Source: Limnomonas spitsbergensis (taxonomy: Eukaryota > Chlorophyta > Chlorophyceae > Chlamydomonadales). From it: a stretch of DNA of 64,000 nucleotides. The notes under the pieces are model-generated. The model had not been told where the DNA came from and ran no database searches. It was given only the letters and a program-made list of their open reading frames with translations. The position numbers and the translations under genes are program-made. Where the stretch lies: contig JAYJMM010000112.1 of the NCBI GenBank assembly GCA_037349105.1, forward strand, positions 5,478,501 to 5,542,500. Direction: 5' to 3'. Positions 45,827-55,600 of this stretch are shown here, one piece after another; the stretch's first letter is position 1; every line of letters begins with the position of its first letter.

Positions 45827-46832
45827 TAGGGCTGGCTGATGGCGTATATGGAAATATACGTATATGTGTATATACGCCGTATATACGTGTATATTGTACC
45901 CCCCGTATACGCGTATATGTTTGAAATGCGTATATACGGCAGGCGTATAAAGTCAAATTTTAAAAGCGCGCGCCCTGCTCTAGTGCTCTGCTCTGCGCAA
46001 TTGCTCGTTAATCCACGCCGCATCAGCGTTCTCGGTTATTCACTTTTCATTCGCTTTCAATGAACGACTGGACTGCGTACGATGGTGATAGGAACGAGTT
46101 TACCCCCGCGTATCGACAGACTATACTGACCTGCAAAGACCTCATCACGCCCCACGACACCTACGTCAAAATCATCAAAATGAAAAAGAAGGGCAAAACT
46201 CCGTGGTGGGACAAGCTACAAATATGTCAGGCACGAAATGAGGAAGCAGGCAGCCAGGGCGCAGCCATTCAGGATGAGGAGCCTTTTCTTATGATGCTTA
46301 GCTGCTGATAGCTAGCTGCCCGCCTGCCAGTAGCCTACAGGTTCGCTAGCAGGAGTAGAGGGCTTGACGAGCTGACCCTGATCAGACTGCGCATGGCTGG
46401 CATCTGTCTGTGCCCTAAGGCCGCGAACCCGACACTTGATTTGTTGTTGTATTTGAGCTGAACTTGAGGCAGACATGTGTAAACTTAATTTTTTAATTTA
46501 TCAAGTACGGTAAATGGTGGAGGTCAAGGCATGAAATGCCCTAGGTTTCTGACGCTGATCAAACTGCGCATGTCCGGCATTTGTCTGTGCCCCAAGGCCG
46601 CGAACCCGATACTTGATTGTTGTTTTATTTGAGCTGAATTTGAGGCTGGCATGAGTAAACTCAATTTTTCAAATGATGAAGTGATAGGTGGAGGTCAGGG
46701 CATGACATGCCCTAGGTTTCAAGGCTTTTTAAGATTTCCAGGCCCCCATATACGTATACGTATACGATGTATACGCTTATACGCGTATATACGTGTATAT
46801 TTCAGTAGAATATACGGTATATACCAGCCCTA
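45827..46832. mobile_element. hAT-like non-autonomous DNA transposon, 1006 bp
   Basis: Ends are tagggctgg (45827) and ccagcccta (46824-46832), perfect inverted termini, followed inward by AT-rich gtatatacg tracts on both sides. Flanking 8-bp target duplications ggcagcac lie at 45819-45826 and 46833-46840. A short inverted terminus beginning TAGGGCTGG with 8-bp duplication fits hAT. The interior has a short open frame (46060-46308) and a 177-bp tandem duplication, no recognisable transposase. Confidence 0.85.
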
Positions 46833-46840
46833 GGCAGCAC

Positions 46841-47185
46841 GTGCCCTGCTTCTATAACGCAGCGGTGGCACCGGCAGGACAGCAAGACAGCCCACTTCTG
46901 GCAGCAGCTATGGCCGCCAAACTGAGTCGGGCAGACTCTGACCTAAAGCCGCTTCCTGTCCCAAAGGTGCTACAACTAGTGGATGTGGCCCACAAGCACG
47001 AGGAGCTGGAGGCTGCCGGCAGTGGAGACCCCAGGGACCTGCCACCGAACTGAGGTCTGCGGCTGCCAACCGCGCCTGGTTCCAGCCTACGGCAGGCGCA
47101 TGCTGGGAGCCGCGGTGTGCGCACAAGCTTACGGTTGCAGCTCGGTGCAGTCAGCACGGCTGACATACCATACACCTTTTAAGTC
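46841..47185 (+). mobile_element. LINE-type relic, 3' part
   Basis: Continues the interrupted LINE text after the target duplication; reads LLAAAMAAKLSRADSDLKPL and LEAAGSGDPRDL before a stop. Bases 46955-47180 match the remnant at 10225-10500. Confidence 0.6.
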
Positions 47186-48592
47186 TTGCCTACCGTACGT
47201 TCGCTAGTTTGTCGGTGAGGCAATGAAAAAAACCCGGCTGATGCCGAGGGCATAGTCAGCTAAAACCCCATTTTCGCCGGAGCTTCCGGGGAGGGGGTCA
47301 CGAAATGGCCGGGGCCAGCCTTGGCGTAAAGAGTCCCCTGCCTTGCATGCACATGGAAACTTGGATACCTCCCATCCTAGTACTTGTCCCAAAACCCCCA
47401 AATCGAGAAGCCCCAAGTACGGCAGCTCATGCATGCCAACTTTATTTGGATGGGGCTCGATGTGGCGGGGCCAGGAAGGAAACAGATGATTAAACAGGGT
47501 GACAGAGGAAAGAGGGGGTGCACCCTGGGGATGCACCCTCCTTCACCCAGCCCGTTTGCCCTGGGCAATCTGGGATTCTCACTACAAAACATGTAAACGG
47601 CAGCTGATTCAAATGCCAAGTCATGATATTTCCTGCAGCACCTGCACCATGCTTTGCTCACCGATGTGTCAGGATCCTTTGCGCGCGCGCCCTTGGAAGC
47701 CCCATCTGAGAATGACCAGGCCTTAGAAAAACATAAATCTTGAATACGGTTGCAAAGCATGGTTCGTTTGATTGTGTTCTCCCTAGGCATGCTAAGGCCA
47801 TGTGCGTCGGCAAATCTAACATTTGCGACGAAGACGATGCGGGGGGGCGTCATGTCAAGATCTGGACTCACGTAGAGTTGATAGGATAGTAAGTTCCAAG
47901 GTTTGACGCATCGCCTGGTGATGGTGTGCCAACAAATGCGAATGTCGGCGAATCAGGGCGAAATGGGGGGTGCTGATGCGGCAGTACACACTTGCCCCCC
48001 AGTCTTGTAGACAATGCTAATTTCCATCACCACATGTAGCCCTTACAACGTTGAACTCACTTGATAATTCCTCGTTTACGTCATTCACAAGCCTCATCCC
48101 CATCGCTCTTATCCATCGCTGTTTTGTGTGTTTGTGACCGTGTTCGCTCGGGAGCTCGTTCTTGGAGACGCTGATTGGCTCGCTCCTACTCCTTTTGTTC
48201 TCCCGCCCATTGAGCTCCTGCAGCATCACATAGCACGATGCCTCCCATGAACAAGCGGGTGCGTGATGCATCGACCTGACAAGATAGGGGCGATGTGGCA
48301 TGTGGATCGGGAGAGGGGTGGTGACAACAGCGACACAACGTTCGCCACTTGCCCGATTCACACAGCATACTCATAGGTTTATGCCATTATCAAGTAGCGA
48401 AATGTCCACAACATTTGGAGCACATGAGGGGATGACTAGCTTGCATAGTCGTCATGATGTCGTCACCCTTACGCTTGGTGATTCAGCGCGGAGCTCTGTT
48501 GAAATACCAGATTGCATTCATATTTGTGCTGGCTTTGCAAGGGCACCGACCGAAATAGACTGACACTGCTTGTGTGTCCCTTGTCAACACAG
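47186..48592. other. upstream region of gene B; start exon not fixed
   Basis: No clear exon. The text atgcctcccatgaacaagcg|ggtgcgt at 48239 could be a tiny first coding exon (MPPMNKR with a GTGCGT donor), but this is only a suggestion. The 164-codon minus frame at 47377-47871 has no family features. Confidence 0.35.
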
Positions 48593-48691
48593 GCCGGCTT
48601 TGACAAAGTATCTGATGCCGGTGATGGTGACCACAAGACCTTCAGCAAGGAGGTATCAGGCAAGAAGGTTGCCGACCTGCTCTTCCAAAAG
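48593..48691 (+). CDS. Gene B exon B1
   Basis: Acceptor tcaacacag|gcc, donor caaaag|gtgtgc, 33 codons. Reads AGFDKVSDAGDGDHKTFSK then KKVADLLFQK. The family's usual N-terminal GG motif is not obvious, so the preceding part is missing. Confidence 0.65.
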
Positions 48692-51600
48692 GTGTGCTGA
48701 CAAGGCTCTGATGACAAGGCTGTGATAACCAAGATGTGTCGATGATTCGGAGTTGTGGCTCTTGCATGATTATGAAGTCGATAATGCGCATGAGAAGATG
48801 TCGCATCGACATCGCATTCAAGTAATATGCATGAACTCTCGCCTCTATGGACAAGATGTGTTGTGCAGATGTCGATTTGGGGGATGAGCGGGCATGATGA
48901 AGTGTTCAACCTCACAAAGATACATGACATTGGATATCCTGCTTATACTCTGGGTTAGCTCGAGGGTTTTCCTTGCAGGCAAAACGCGACAGCCCCTCAT
49001 CTTCCTTCCTGCAGTTCCGCCCTCATTTTATATTAACGGTGCAAGCTGATCTCCTCGCCTCTCCGTGTCATTCCGATTTTCGACCCTCTTCCTTGCATTC
49101 CCGACCACCCTAGTCACCAGGTGCCCTACCTTTGCCCAGTGATGAACGCAACCCAAAGCTTACAATAGCCGCTTCGGAAGCAGCATCTTCCCTCACATCC
49201 TCCTGTTTCCTCCATCAGCCATGCCATTATCCTGACCCAACTCGATACACCCAGCCTACCGTCGATCCTGGCCTGTCGGGGAAGACGGGTCACCCATCGA
49301 TATGATAAAATGACCGGATCCACTGACCACAACAAACCGAGGCATGAGGCCCGCTGCCTGAACAGTTGCAATCATGTCGGTGCCCCGCATCGCCCGCCCT
49401 CCCCCAAATCGCCTGTCTTGCTTCTCCCTTCCCCTCCCCATTGATGGTCCCTGTCTAAAACCATTAACTAGCTGGATGCCCCGTTGATTTTCGACGTAAT
49501 CGACTACGCACTGGTCTGGTATGGTATGGCTTCCCCTCAGCCAGCTGATTTTGTACCTGACTCCCATGGAGTGTAGCTGGGGGGAGATGACTGGGGTGGG
49601 GGCGGGGGTCAGGAATGTGTGACTAGGGGAGTGACCCTGGGTTGATGCTGCTATAGGGCCTCGACAGAGCAGCATCCACCCCGGGTCACTCCCCTGGTCA
49701 CCCCTCCCAGGTGAAGGAACACCTGGAGGGGGTGGCCAAGAACCCCAAACCACCCCAACACAACAACGACACAACAACGACCCCACACACTGAAGGGCCT
49801 AATGACTCCCCCCACCACCCACACACACCCTTAACCCTGCCCCCCGTCATCTCATTATGGCTGTTTGGTGATGCTGCCATGGTGCCAGTATGGGAGGATG
49901 CCACATTGGCGCCCATCTGTTCACCCTCAAACGTGCACTGCCTCTCACTTAAACCCTTAAACCTGCACTGCTTCTGACCTAAACTCTCAAGCGCGCACTG
50001 CCTCTCACCTAAACCCTCAAACCTGCACTGTTTATGACCTAAGCCTCAAACCTGCACTGCCTCGCACCTAAGCCATGACACCTGTACTGCCTCTCATCTA
50101 AACCTTGCCTCCACTTCCAATTTGCAGCTGTTTGCTGATGCTGCATTGGCACCTTTCTGGGAGGATGCTGACATGGAGACGATTGTGCACCAGGTGGGGC
50201 TGAGGGGGGGGGGGGAGGGCATTACTACGGATATACTGAAGACGGGCTGGGTATCTGATAATTTATGACACTAGGTGGGGATGAGGGGAGCAGGATAGAA
50301 CTGAACACTGAGCGAAACCCTGAAGACTTGTCATCAAATTTTAAACAGCACCAGGCAGGGTTTCACTAAAGCAGAGGGTGCTGTGTAAATTATAAGAATT
50401 GGCTGGGAAATGGCAGAACCTCACCGGCCCATCCTCGCTACCTCCATAAAGACAATGTCAACATTGCCAATCCTCCCTCGCCTCTTTTTCACGCTTGCAG
50501 TGACAAAAACCGCATGTTGTCCTTTTGCTCTTTCAGCACAAGTAATGAATCTCCACAGATCATTTTGTCGCAATGCTGAATACCCAAACCTGCCCCTCCC
50601 CTCATGAACGCTGCACTCACACCTGCTTCTCTCCTGCTGCTCGCAGCAAGACGTGATGATGGAGTTTGCTTTTGGAGCAGAGCTCGCGGTGGGTGCTCGG
50701 TCAGGAAGGGTAGGACAAGATAGGGCGGAACAGTAGAGAGCTGGATAGGGCAAGGGGGCAAAGGAGGAGATTGCTGTGGGGGCTGAGTCTGCATTGCTTG
50801 TGCATTATTACCATGGGGGGGTCGCACCACTGCAACAGGAGAGAAAGGAATAATGCGTGGGAGAGGAGGGTTAAGAGTGCTGGGATGAGGGGTTCAGGGT
50901 TTAGAGTGCTGGAATGAGGGGGTCAGGGTTAAGAGTGCTGGGATGAGGGGGTCAGAGTTTAGAGTGCTGGAATGAGGGGGTCAGGGTTAAGAGTGCTGGG
51001 ATGAGGGGGTCAGGGTTAAGAGTGCTGGGATGAGGGGGTCAGGGTAAAGAGTGCTGGAATGAGGGGGTCAGGGTTAAGAGTGCTGGAATGAGGGGGTCAG
51101 GGTTAAGAGTGCTGGGATGAGGGGGTCAGGGTTAAGAGTGCTGGGATGAGGGGGTCAGGGTTAAGAGTGCTGGAATGAGGGGGTCAGGGTTAAGAGTGCT
51201 GGAATGAGGGGGTCAGGGTTAAGAGTGCTGGAATGAGGGGGTCAGGGTTAAGAGTGCTGGAATGAGGGGGTCAGGGTTCAGAGTGCTGGAATGAGGGGGT
51301 CAGGTTTAAGAGTGCTGGGATGAGGGGGTCAGGGTTACGAGTGCTGGGATGAGGTGGTCAGGGTTAAGAATGCTGGGATGAAAGGGTCAGGGTTATGAGT
51401 GCTGGGATGAGGGGGTCAGGGTTAAGAGTGCTGGGATGAGGGGGTCAGGGTTACGAGTGCTGGAATGAGGGGGTCAGGGTTAAGAGTGCTGGGATGAGGG
51501 GGTCAGGGTTAAGAGTGCTGGGATGAGGGGGTCAGGGTTAAGAGTGCTGGGATGAGGGGGTCAGGGTTACGAGTGCTGGGATAAGGGGGTCAGGGTTAAG

Positions 51601-52680
51601 AGTGCTGGAATGAGGGGGTCAGGGTTACGAGTGCTGGGATGAGAGGGTAAGGGTTAAGAGTGCTGGGATGAGGGGGTCAGGGTTAAGAGTGCTGGGATGA
51701 GGGGGTAAGGGTTAAGAGTGCTGGAATGAGGGGGTCAGGGTTTAGAGTGTTGGAATGAGGGGGTCAGGGTTAAGAGTGCTGGGATGAGGGGGTCAGGGTT
51801 ACGAGTGCTGGAATGAGGGGGTCAGGGTTAAGAGTGCTGGGATGAGGGGGTCAGGGTTAAGAGTGCTGGGATGAGGGGGTCAGGGTTAAGAATGCTGGGA
51901 TGAGGTGGTCAGGGTTAAGAGTGCTGAGATGAGGGGGTCAGGGTTAAGAGTGCTGGGATGAGGGGGTCAGGGTTACGAGTGCTGGGATGAGGGGGTCAGG
52001 GTTAAGAGTGCTGGGATGAGGGAGTCAGGGTTAAGAGTGCTGGGATGAGGGGGTCAGGGTTAAGAGTGCTGGGATGAGGGGGTCAGGGTTACGAGTGCTG
52101 GGATGAGGGGGTCAGGGTTACGAGTGCTGGGATGAGAGGGTAAGGGTTAAGAGTGCTGGGATGAGGGGGTCAGGGTTAAGAGTGCTGGGATGAGGGGGTA
52201 AGGGTTAAGAGTGCTGGAATGAGGGGGTCAGGGTTTAGAGTGTTGGAATGAGGGGGTCAGGGTTAAGAGTGCTGGGATGAGGGAGTCAGGGTTAAGAGTG
52301 CTGGGATGAGGGGGTCAGGGTTAAGAGTGCTGGGATGAGGGGGTCAGGGTTACGAGTGCTGGGATGAGGTGGTCAGGGTTAAGATTGCTGGAATGAGGGG
52401 GTCAGGGTTAAGAGTGCTGGGATGTAGGGGTCAGGGTTTAGAGTGCTGGAATGAGGGGGTCAGGGTTAAGAGTGCTTGGATGTAGCATGAGGTGTATCAG
52501 GGCAGCACGGCTGGACAGGGCAGGATGAATGATGAAAGCGGGAGTAAGCTTTGATGCATATTCTGCAATACACAGCAGGGCAGGTCAGGAGAATCCACGA
52601 GGGCTGCATGCTGGGAAAGGGCAAGAGGGCAGAGGGATGTTTTTTCCATGGCGTTGCCCGCGGTGTGTGGTGCAGAGTTC

Positions 52681-52712
<32 letters not shown>

Positions 52713-53816
52713 AGACGGTTGAAGAAGGGCAGGGTTAGGGGTGGGAGTATGGGGTGTATTGCAGACACTGGCAGGAGAGGGGAGGTGAGGAGAGAATATG
52801 AGAACCGGGGCATGGCTGTGGTGCTGAGAGTGTGAACTGGCATTCACCCTTTGAATCCTGAACCCTAGACCACGATCCTTTGATCCCCTACATGCAAGTC
52901 CCTTTCTGGAGACTGACTCAAGGCCCTGAACCCCGAGCCCTGAACTCTGAAATCTGAACCCTGAACCCCTTCCAGGAGACTGACCGGGAGTACCTAAGAG
53001 ACGTCCATGCGGACGCCATCCGAGAACGCGGCATGACTGAGCGCCACTACGACCTCTTTGTGAAGCACTTTGACGAGACACTGGCTGAGCTCAGCGAGAT
53101 CCTCCCCAAGGATAAGGTGCAAGGGGGAGGGGGGACTGTGGCAGAGGGTGAGGGTTCAGGAGAGGTCACTGAGCGCCACTGATCTATTTGTGGAGCACTC
53201 GCATGGGACCCTGACTGAGCTATGTGTGATCTCTCCCCCGGGCACGGTGTGTCCAGGGTGATAAGGTGTGAGGGGTTGGTGTGGGCTAAGAGAAAGTGTT
53301 TGGGGAGGTGACTGTGGGCCGCTACGACGTTTTTGGGAATTTCACTTCACTGAGGCCCTGGCAATTACCCTGGCCGAGCTTCGCGAGATCTAAGGTTTCT
53401 CGGACTTTGACCATTTGAGACAAGGGATCAGGGTGAAGGGGAAGTGACTGATCACCACAATGGCGGGCCTGGTTGTGAAACAATTAAATTAGGTGCTGGA
53501 TGAGGGGAGTGAGATCCTGCCCAAGGACAAGGTATAATTAGGTTTTTAGTAACAGTCTCAAAGGACAGGGAGTGTAAGGTTAAAAACCAAACACATCACC
53601 ATCCCAACCCATAACCAACCCATAACCAACCAACTAGTAAGCTTAATGTTTAAAACCAACCAACCCAAACATTCGAAGCGTTTACCCACGGACCTCTTCC
53701 TCCCTATCCACACCTTCGGACTATCAACCTCTCCCCATGCCCCTGCCTAGGTGCACGATGCCAAGGAAACAGTGCGGACGTTTAAGGCCATCATCTTTGG
53801 CAAGAAGAAGAAATAG
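48593..53816 (+). CDS. Gene B: truncated (2-on-2) haemoglobin, 5 visible exons
   Basis: Gene-level model on the plus strand; exons B1-B5 are listed separately, all in phase 0/0, 137 residues, ending at TAG 53814-53816. Order of motifs fits the bacterial-type globin family (Pfam Bac_globin): LLFQKLFADAALAPFWEDAD (helices B-C), HQQDVMMEFAFG (helix E, with Gln pair), then REYLRDVHADAIRERGMTE with the proximal His candidate in DVHADA (helix F) and HYDLFVKHFDETLAEL (helices G-H). The C-terminus is lysine-rich (FGKKKK). Expected role: haem binding of O2/NO. The first exon lies further upstream. Introns contain decayed copies of B2 and B4, a 29-bp minisatellite and a hairpin. Confidence 0.78.
48692..49620. 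other. intron of gene B, no exon recognised
   Basis: An antisense open frame (49256-49786) of 176 codons has ordinary composition, but no family or splice evidence supports it. Confidence 0.4.
49621..49699 (+). other. 32-bp-stem hairpin in intron of gene B
   Basis: Left arm 49621-49652 (gactaggggagtgaccctgg...) and right arm 49668-49699 pair over 32 positions with two mismatches and one wobble; loop 15 nt. The arms could be a small-RNA precursor or a foldback remnant. Confidence 0.8.
49860..49925 (+). pseudogene. decayed copy of exon B2
   Basis: Reads LFGDAAMVPVWEDATLAP against LFADAALAPFWEDADMET. The AG acceptor is lost (cattatgg|ctg) and no donor follows. Confidence 0.85.
49926..50110. 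repeat. ~31-bp tandem repeat, 5-6 copies
   Basis: The unit is close to cctgcactgcctctcaccta + aaccctcaaa, directly upstream of the B2 acceptor. Confidence 0.85.
50128..50193 (+). CDS. Gene B exon B2
   Basis: Acceptor aatttgcag|ctg, donor caccag|gtgggg, 22 codons: LFADAALAPFWEDADMETIV then HQ. Matches the B/C-helix segment D-x-x-L-A-P-F-F/W of truncated globins. Confidence 0.82.
50194..50646. other. intron of gene B, no exon
   Basis: Nothing recognised apart from a G9 run near 50207. Confidence 0.4.
50647..50688 (+). CDS. Gene B exon B3
   Basis: Acceptor ctcgcag|caa, donor ctcgcg|gtgggt, 14 codons: QDVMMEFAFGAELA. Joins B2 to give HQQDVMMEFAFG, the E-helix segment (family form HQxxFLxxxxGG). 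Confidence 0.75.
50877..52490. repeat. 29-bp minisatellite, ~55 copies
   Basis: The unit is gggttaagagtgctgggatg + agggggtca, with recurring variants (gaatg, tacgag, tttaga) arranged in higher-order blocks. It lies in the B3-B4 intron. Confidence 0.97.
52682..52710 (+). repeat. uninterrupted G29 run
   Basis: 29 consecutive G. A strong quadruplex candidate, with length probably unstable or mis-sequenced. Confidence 0.9.
52976..53116 (+). CDS. Gene B exon B4 (F-G-H helices)
   Basis: Acceptor cccttccag|gag, donor gataag|gtgcaa, 47 codons. Reads ETDREYLRDVHADAIRERG then MTERHYDLFVKHFDETLAEL. The His in DVHADA is the probable proximal ligand; MTERHYD corresponds to the family's LTDxHFD. Confidence 0.88.
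53150..53545 (+). pseudogene. three decayed copies of the 3' half of exon B4 with donor
   Basis: Copies at 53163-53270 (cactgagcgccactgatcta), 53308-53395 (gggccgctacgacgtttttg) and 53447-53535 (agtgagatcctgcccaagga + caaggt). Each aligns to 53037-53118 and contains stops or frame shifts; the last keeps the AAG|GTATAA donor. Confidence 0.85.
53751..53816 (+). CDS. Gene B exon B5 (last)
   Basis: Acceptor tgcctag|gtg; reads VHDAKETVRTFKAIIFGKKK K then TAG at 53814-53816. Phase 0 start fits B4. Confidence 0.82.
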   Translation: MHDAKETVRTFKAIIFGKKKK

Positions 53817-53819
53817 AGC

Positions 53820-53965
53820 ATCAGAAGCAGCAGGCCTGGTCTGACATAGTCTGGGCTGCCATAGCCCCAGGCTGCCATGCCTGGGCTGCCACAGCGCTGG
53901 GCTGCCATAGCCCCAGGCTGCCATGTTTGGGCTGCCTCAGCGCTGGGCTGCCATAGCCCAGGGCT
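53820..53965. repeat. ctgggctgccatagcc repeats in the 3' UTR region
   Basis: About seven copies of an 18-20-bp unit (gggctgccatagccccaggc) immediately after the gene B stop. Confidence 0.85.
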
Positions 53966-55310
53966 GTTTCGTGGTGTATGGCCGGGGAATCCTTGTTTGT
54001 TCCGCTGACATTTTAAAGTTTATAGTGGGAAGCAGTGGCGCAAGAATCAGTGAAGGAGCGGGGAGATGTTGTGTGTGTCGTTTCTGAGTTATTCACATGA
54101 TGAAGGAGCGGGGGAGCCAGGAGTGCTCTCCTGTGGGGATCTTTTCATGCTCCTGGCTTTGCATGTATGAACGCGTGCGACCGCATGTATGAACGCGTGC
54201 GACCATTTGGTGGAGTAGGCTGGCATCTTGGTTGCCCTGTCTGTCCTGACACAAACCCTATTGGGTTGCGGACTGGCAGTCCTCCTCTACTACGGCTGTA
54301 TTTCATGGCTGAACGAGACAGCTGTACTTCATGTTTGAACCTGGCTTCACGGGGATGCTAGACTTCACCCCCTGACTTAACTGACCGCCAGGTGCCCCTT
54401 TCTGTTTTTTTGCGACTAGACCTCCTTTTGACCCTCTGCTGTTGACTGTGTAAGACTCAATGTTTAGCAGGGGCTACTTTCACCGCCCTTGCCCCAGATT
54501 GTGTGGGTGAGGGAATGGAGGCTTTGTGATTCAGCGACCAGCCTTTTGCTCTTGACTGTTTGGGTGCTTCTGTGCTTACTGGTTATTTAAAACTGGCTGT
54601 TGGTTGAGATTGATGACGTTTCACCTCAGGGCCCTGAGTTCACAAGGTCTGGCAAGGGCGCCCAACTGGCTGGAATAAAAAGAAAGTGAAGGGACAGCTG
54701 TGAGCAGTATATGATACGAATGATAGAGAAAACAGCGGCTCGTTTAATGTGAGCAGACGTTGCTTTTTGCGGTGTATGTGTGTGCTACTTATCGTATTGT
54801 CCTGACGCCTGCCTAACTTGAGGTCGGGGGCCCAGAAAGACCTAATTTAAGAAGGATACGGCTGTTCGCTTGCTCACACCTACCCGAAGAAGGAAAGTGA
54901 TGGGCAAACAGTCAGGCCAAGCACTCACTCATGGTGCCAGATGTGTCCTGAGGGTTTTGTAAGGCTGACGCATGGGGGCTCCTTGGATCCCATGGACTGC
55001 GCAGGGCTTGCCAAGGGCACGTTTCAATGATCGACTGCGGCTGTAATTTACATGAAGGGACACTACATGTGCCGTTTTTGTTTTAAAAGAGGCCACAATA
55101 TATGTTACACCGTAAATCATACAGTAAACTAAAAATCTTCCCAAATTTGCCATTTTGCAGCAAGTAGCGGTACGGTATATTGCTGTAATACAACCGCATT
55201 AGTGCATGGCCCAACCTTGAAGGAGAGGTACAACCTGTGTCGGAAGGCAGTCGCTCCCGTCATCATATGATGACCGCGTATTGCACCAGGCACCCAAACG
55301 GTTGAGCTCA
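53966..55310. other. 3' flank and intergenic; foldback-family arm at 54605-54690
   Basis: Bases 54609-54690 contain gatgacgtttcacctcaggg, gcgcccaactggctgg and aaagtgaagggaca in the order of the foldback family. A TGTAA word (54448) could serve as a green-algal poly(A) signal for gene B. A duplicated gcgtgcgaccgcatgtatga lies at 54175-54205. No exon recognised. Confidence 0.55.
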
Positions 55311-55600
55311 TCACGCATGATGCTGCATCAGGCTCCCAAACGGCTGAACAGCCTCGCCTCCTCCCCCCTTGCCCTCTCCTCCTCCCTCTCCTCCTCCTCC
55401 CTCGCCCTCTCCAGCTCCTTCTCCTGCTACAGCTCTTCCGCCCAAATTCGCCGCGGTAGTGCTCGAGCCAAACCCGTCGATGGCGGCGGTTGGAGCGGTT
55501 GGAGCGGTTGCTGCTATTGGCAAAGGTTGAGCGGCTGTTGGAGCGGTTGGTGGTTGTTGCAGCGGTAGAGGGGGCGCCAAAGGCGATGGTGGGGGCAGAC
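55311..55600 (-). CDS. Gene C exon C12 (last, low complexity)
   Basis: Acceptor ttccatag|gt. Reads LPPPSPLAPPLPLQQPPTAP and ends Gly/Glu-rich then VQPFGSLMQHHA-stop. The two leading bases complete the G of C11 (Gly), so the phase fits. Confidence 0.68.

Noticed and set aside
47377..47871. 164-codon minus open frame
   Set aside because: No motif, domain or splice signals, and no neighbouring exons in phase.
49256..49786. 176-codon minus open frame in the globin intron
   Set aside because: Covers the intronic hairpin and has no recognisable domain; antisense to the gene.
50877..52490. CRISPR-like regular repeat
   Set aside because: Units are contiguous with no unique spacers; it is an ordinary minisatellite in a eukaryotic intron.
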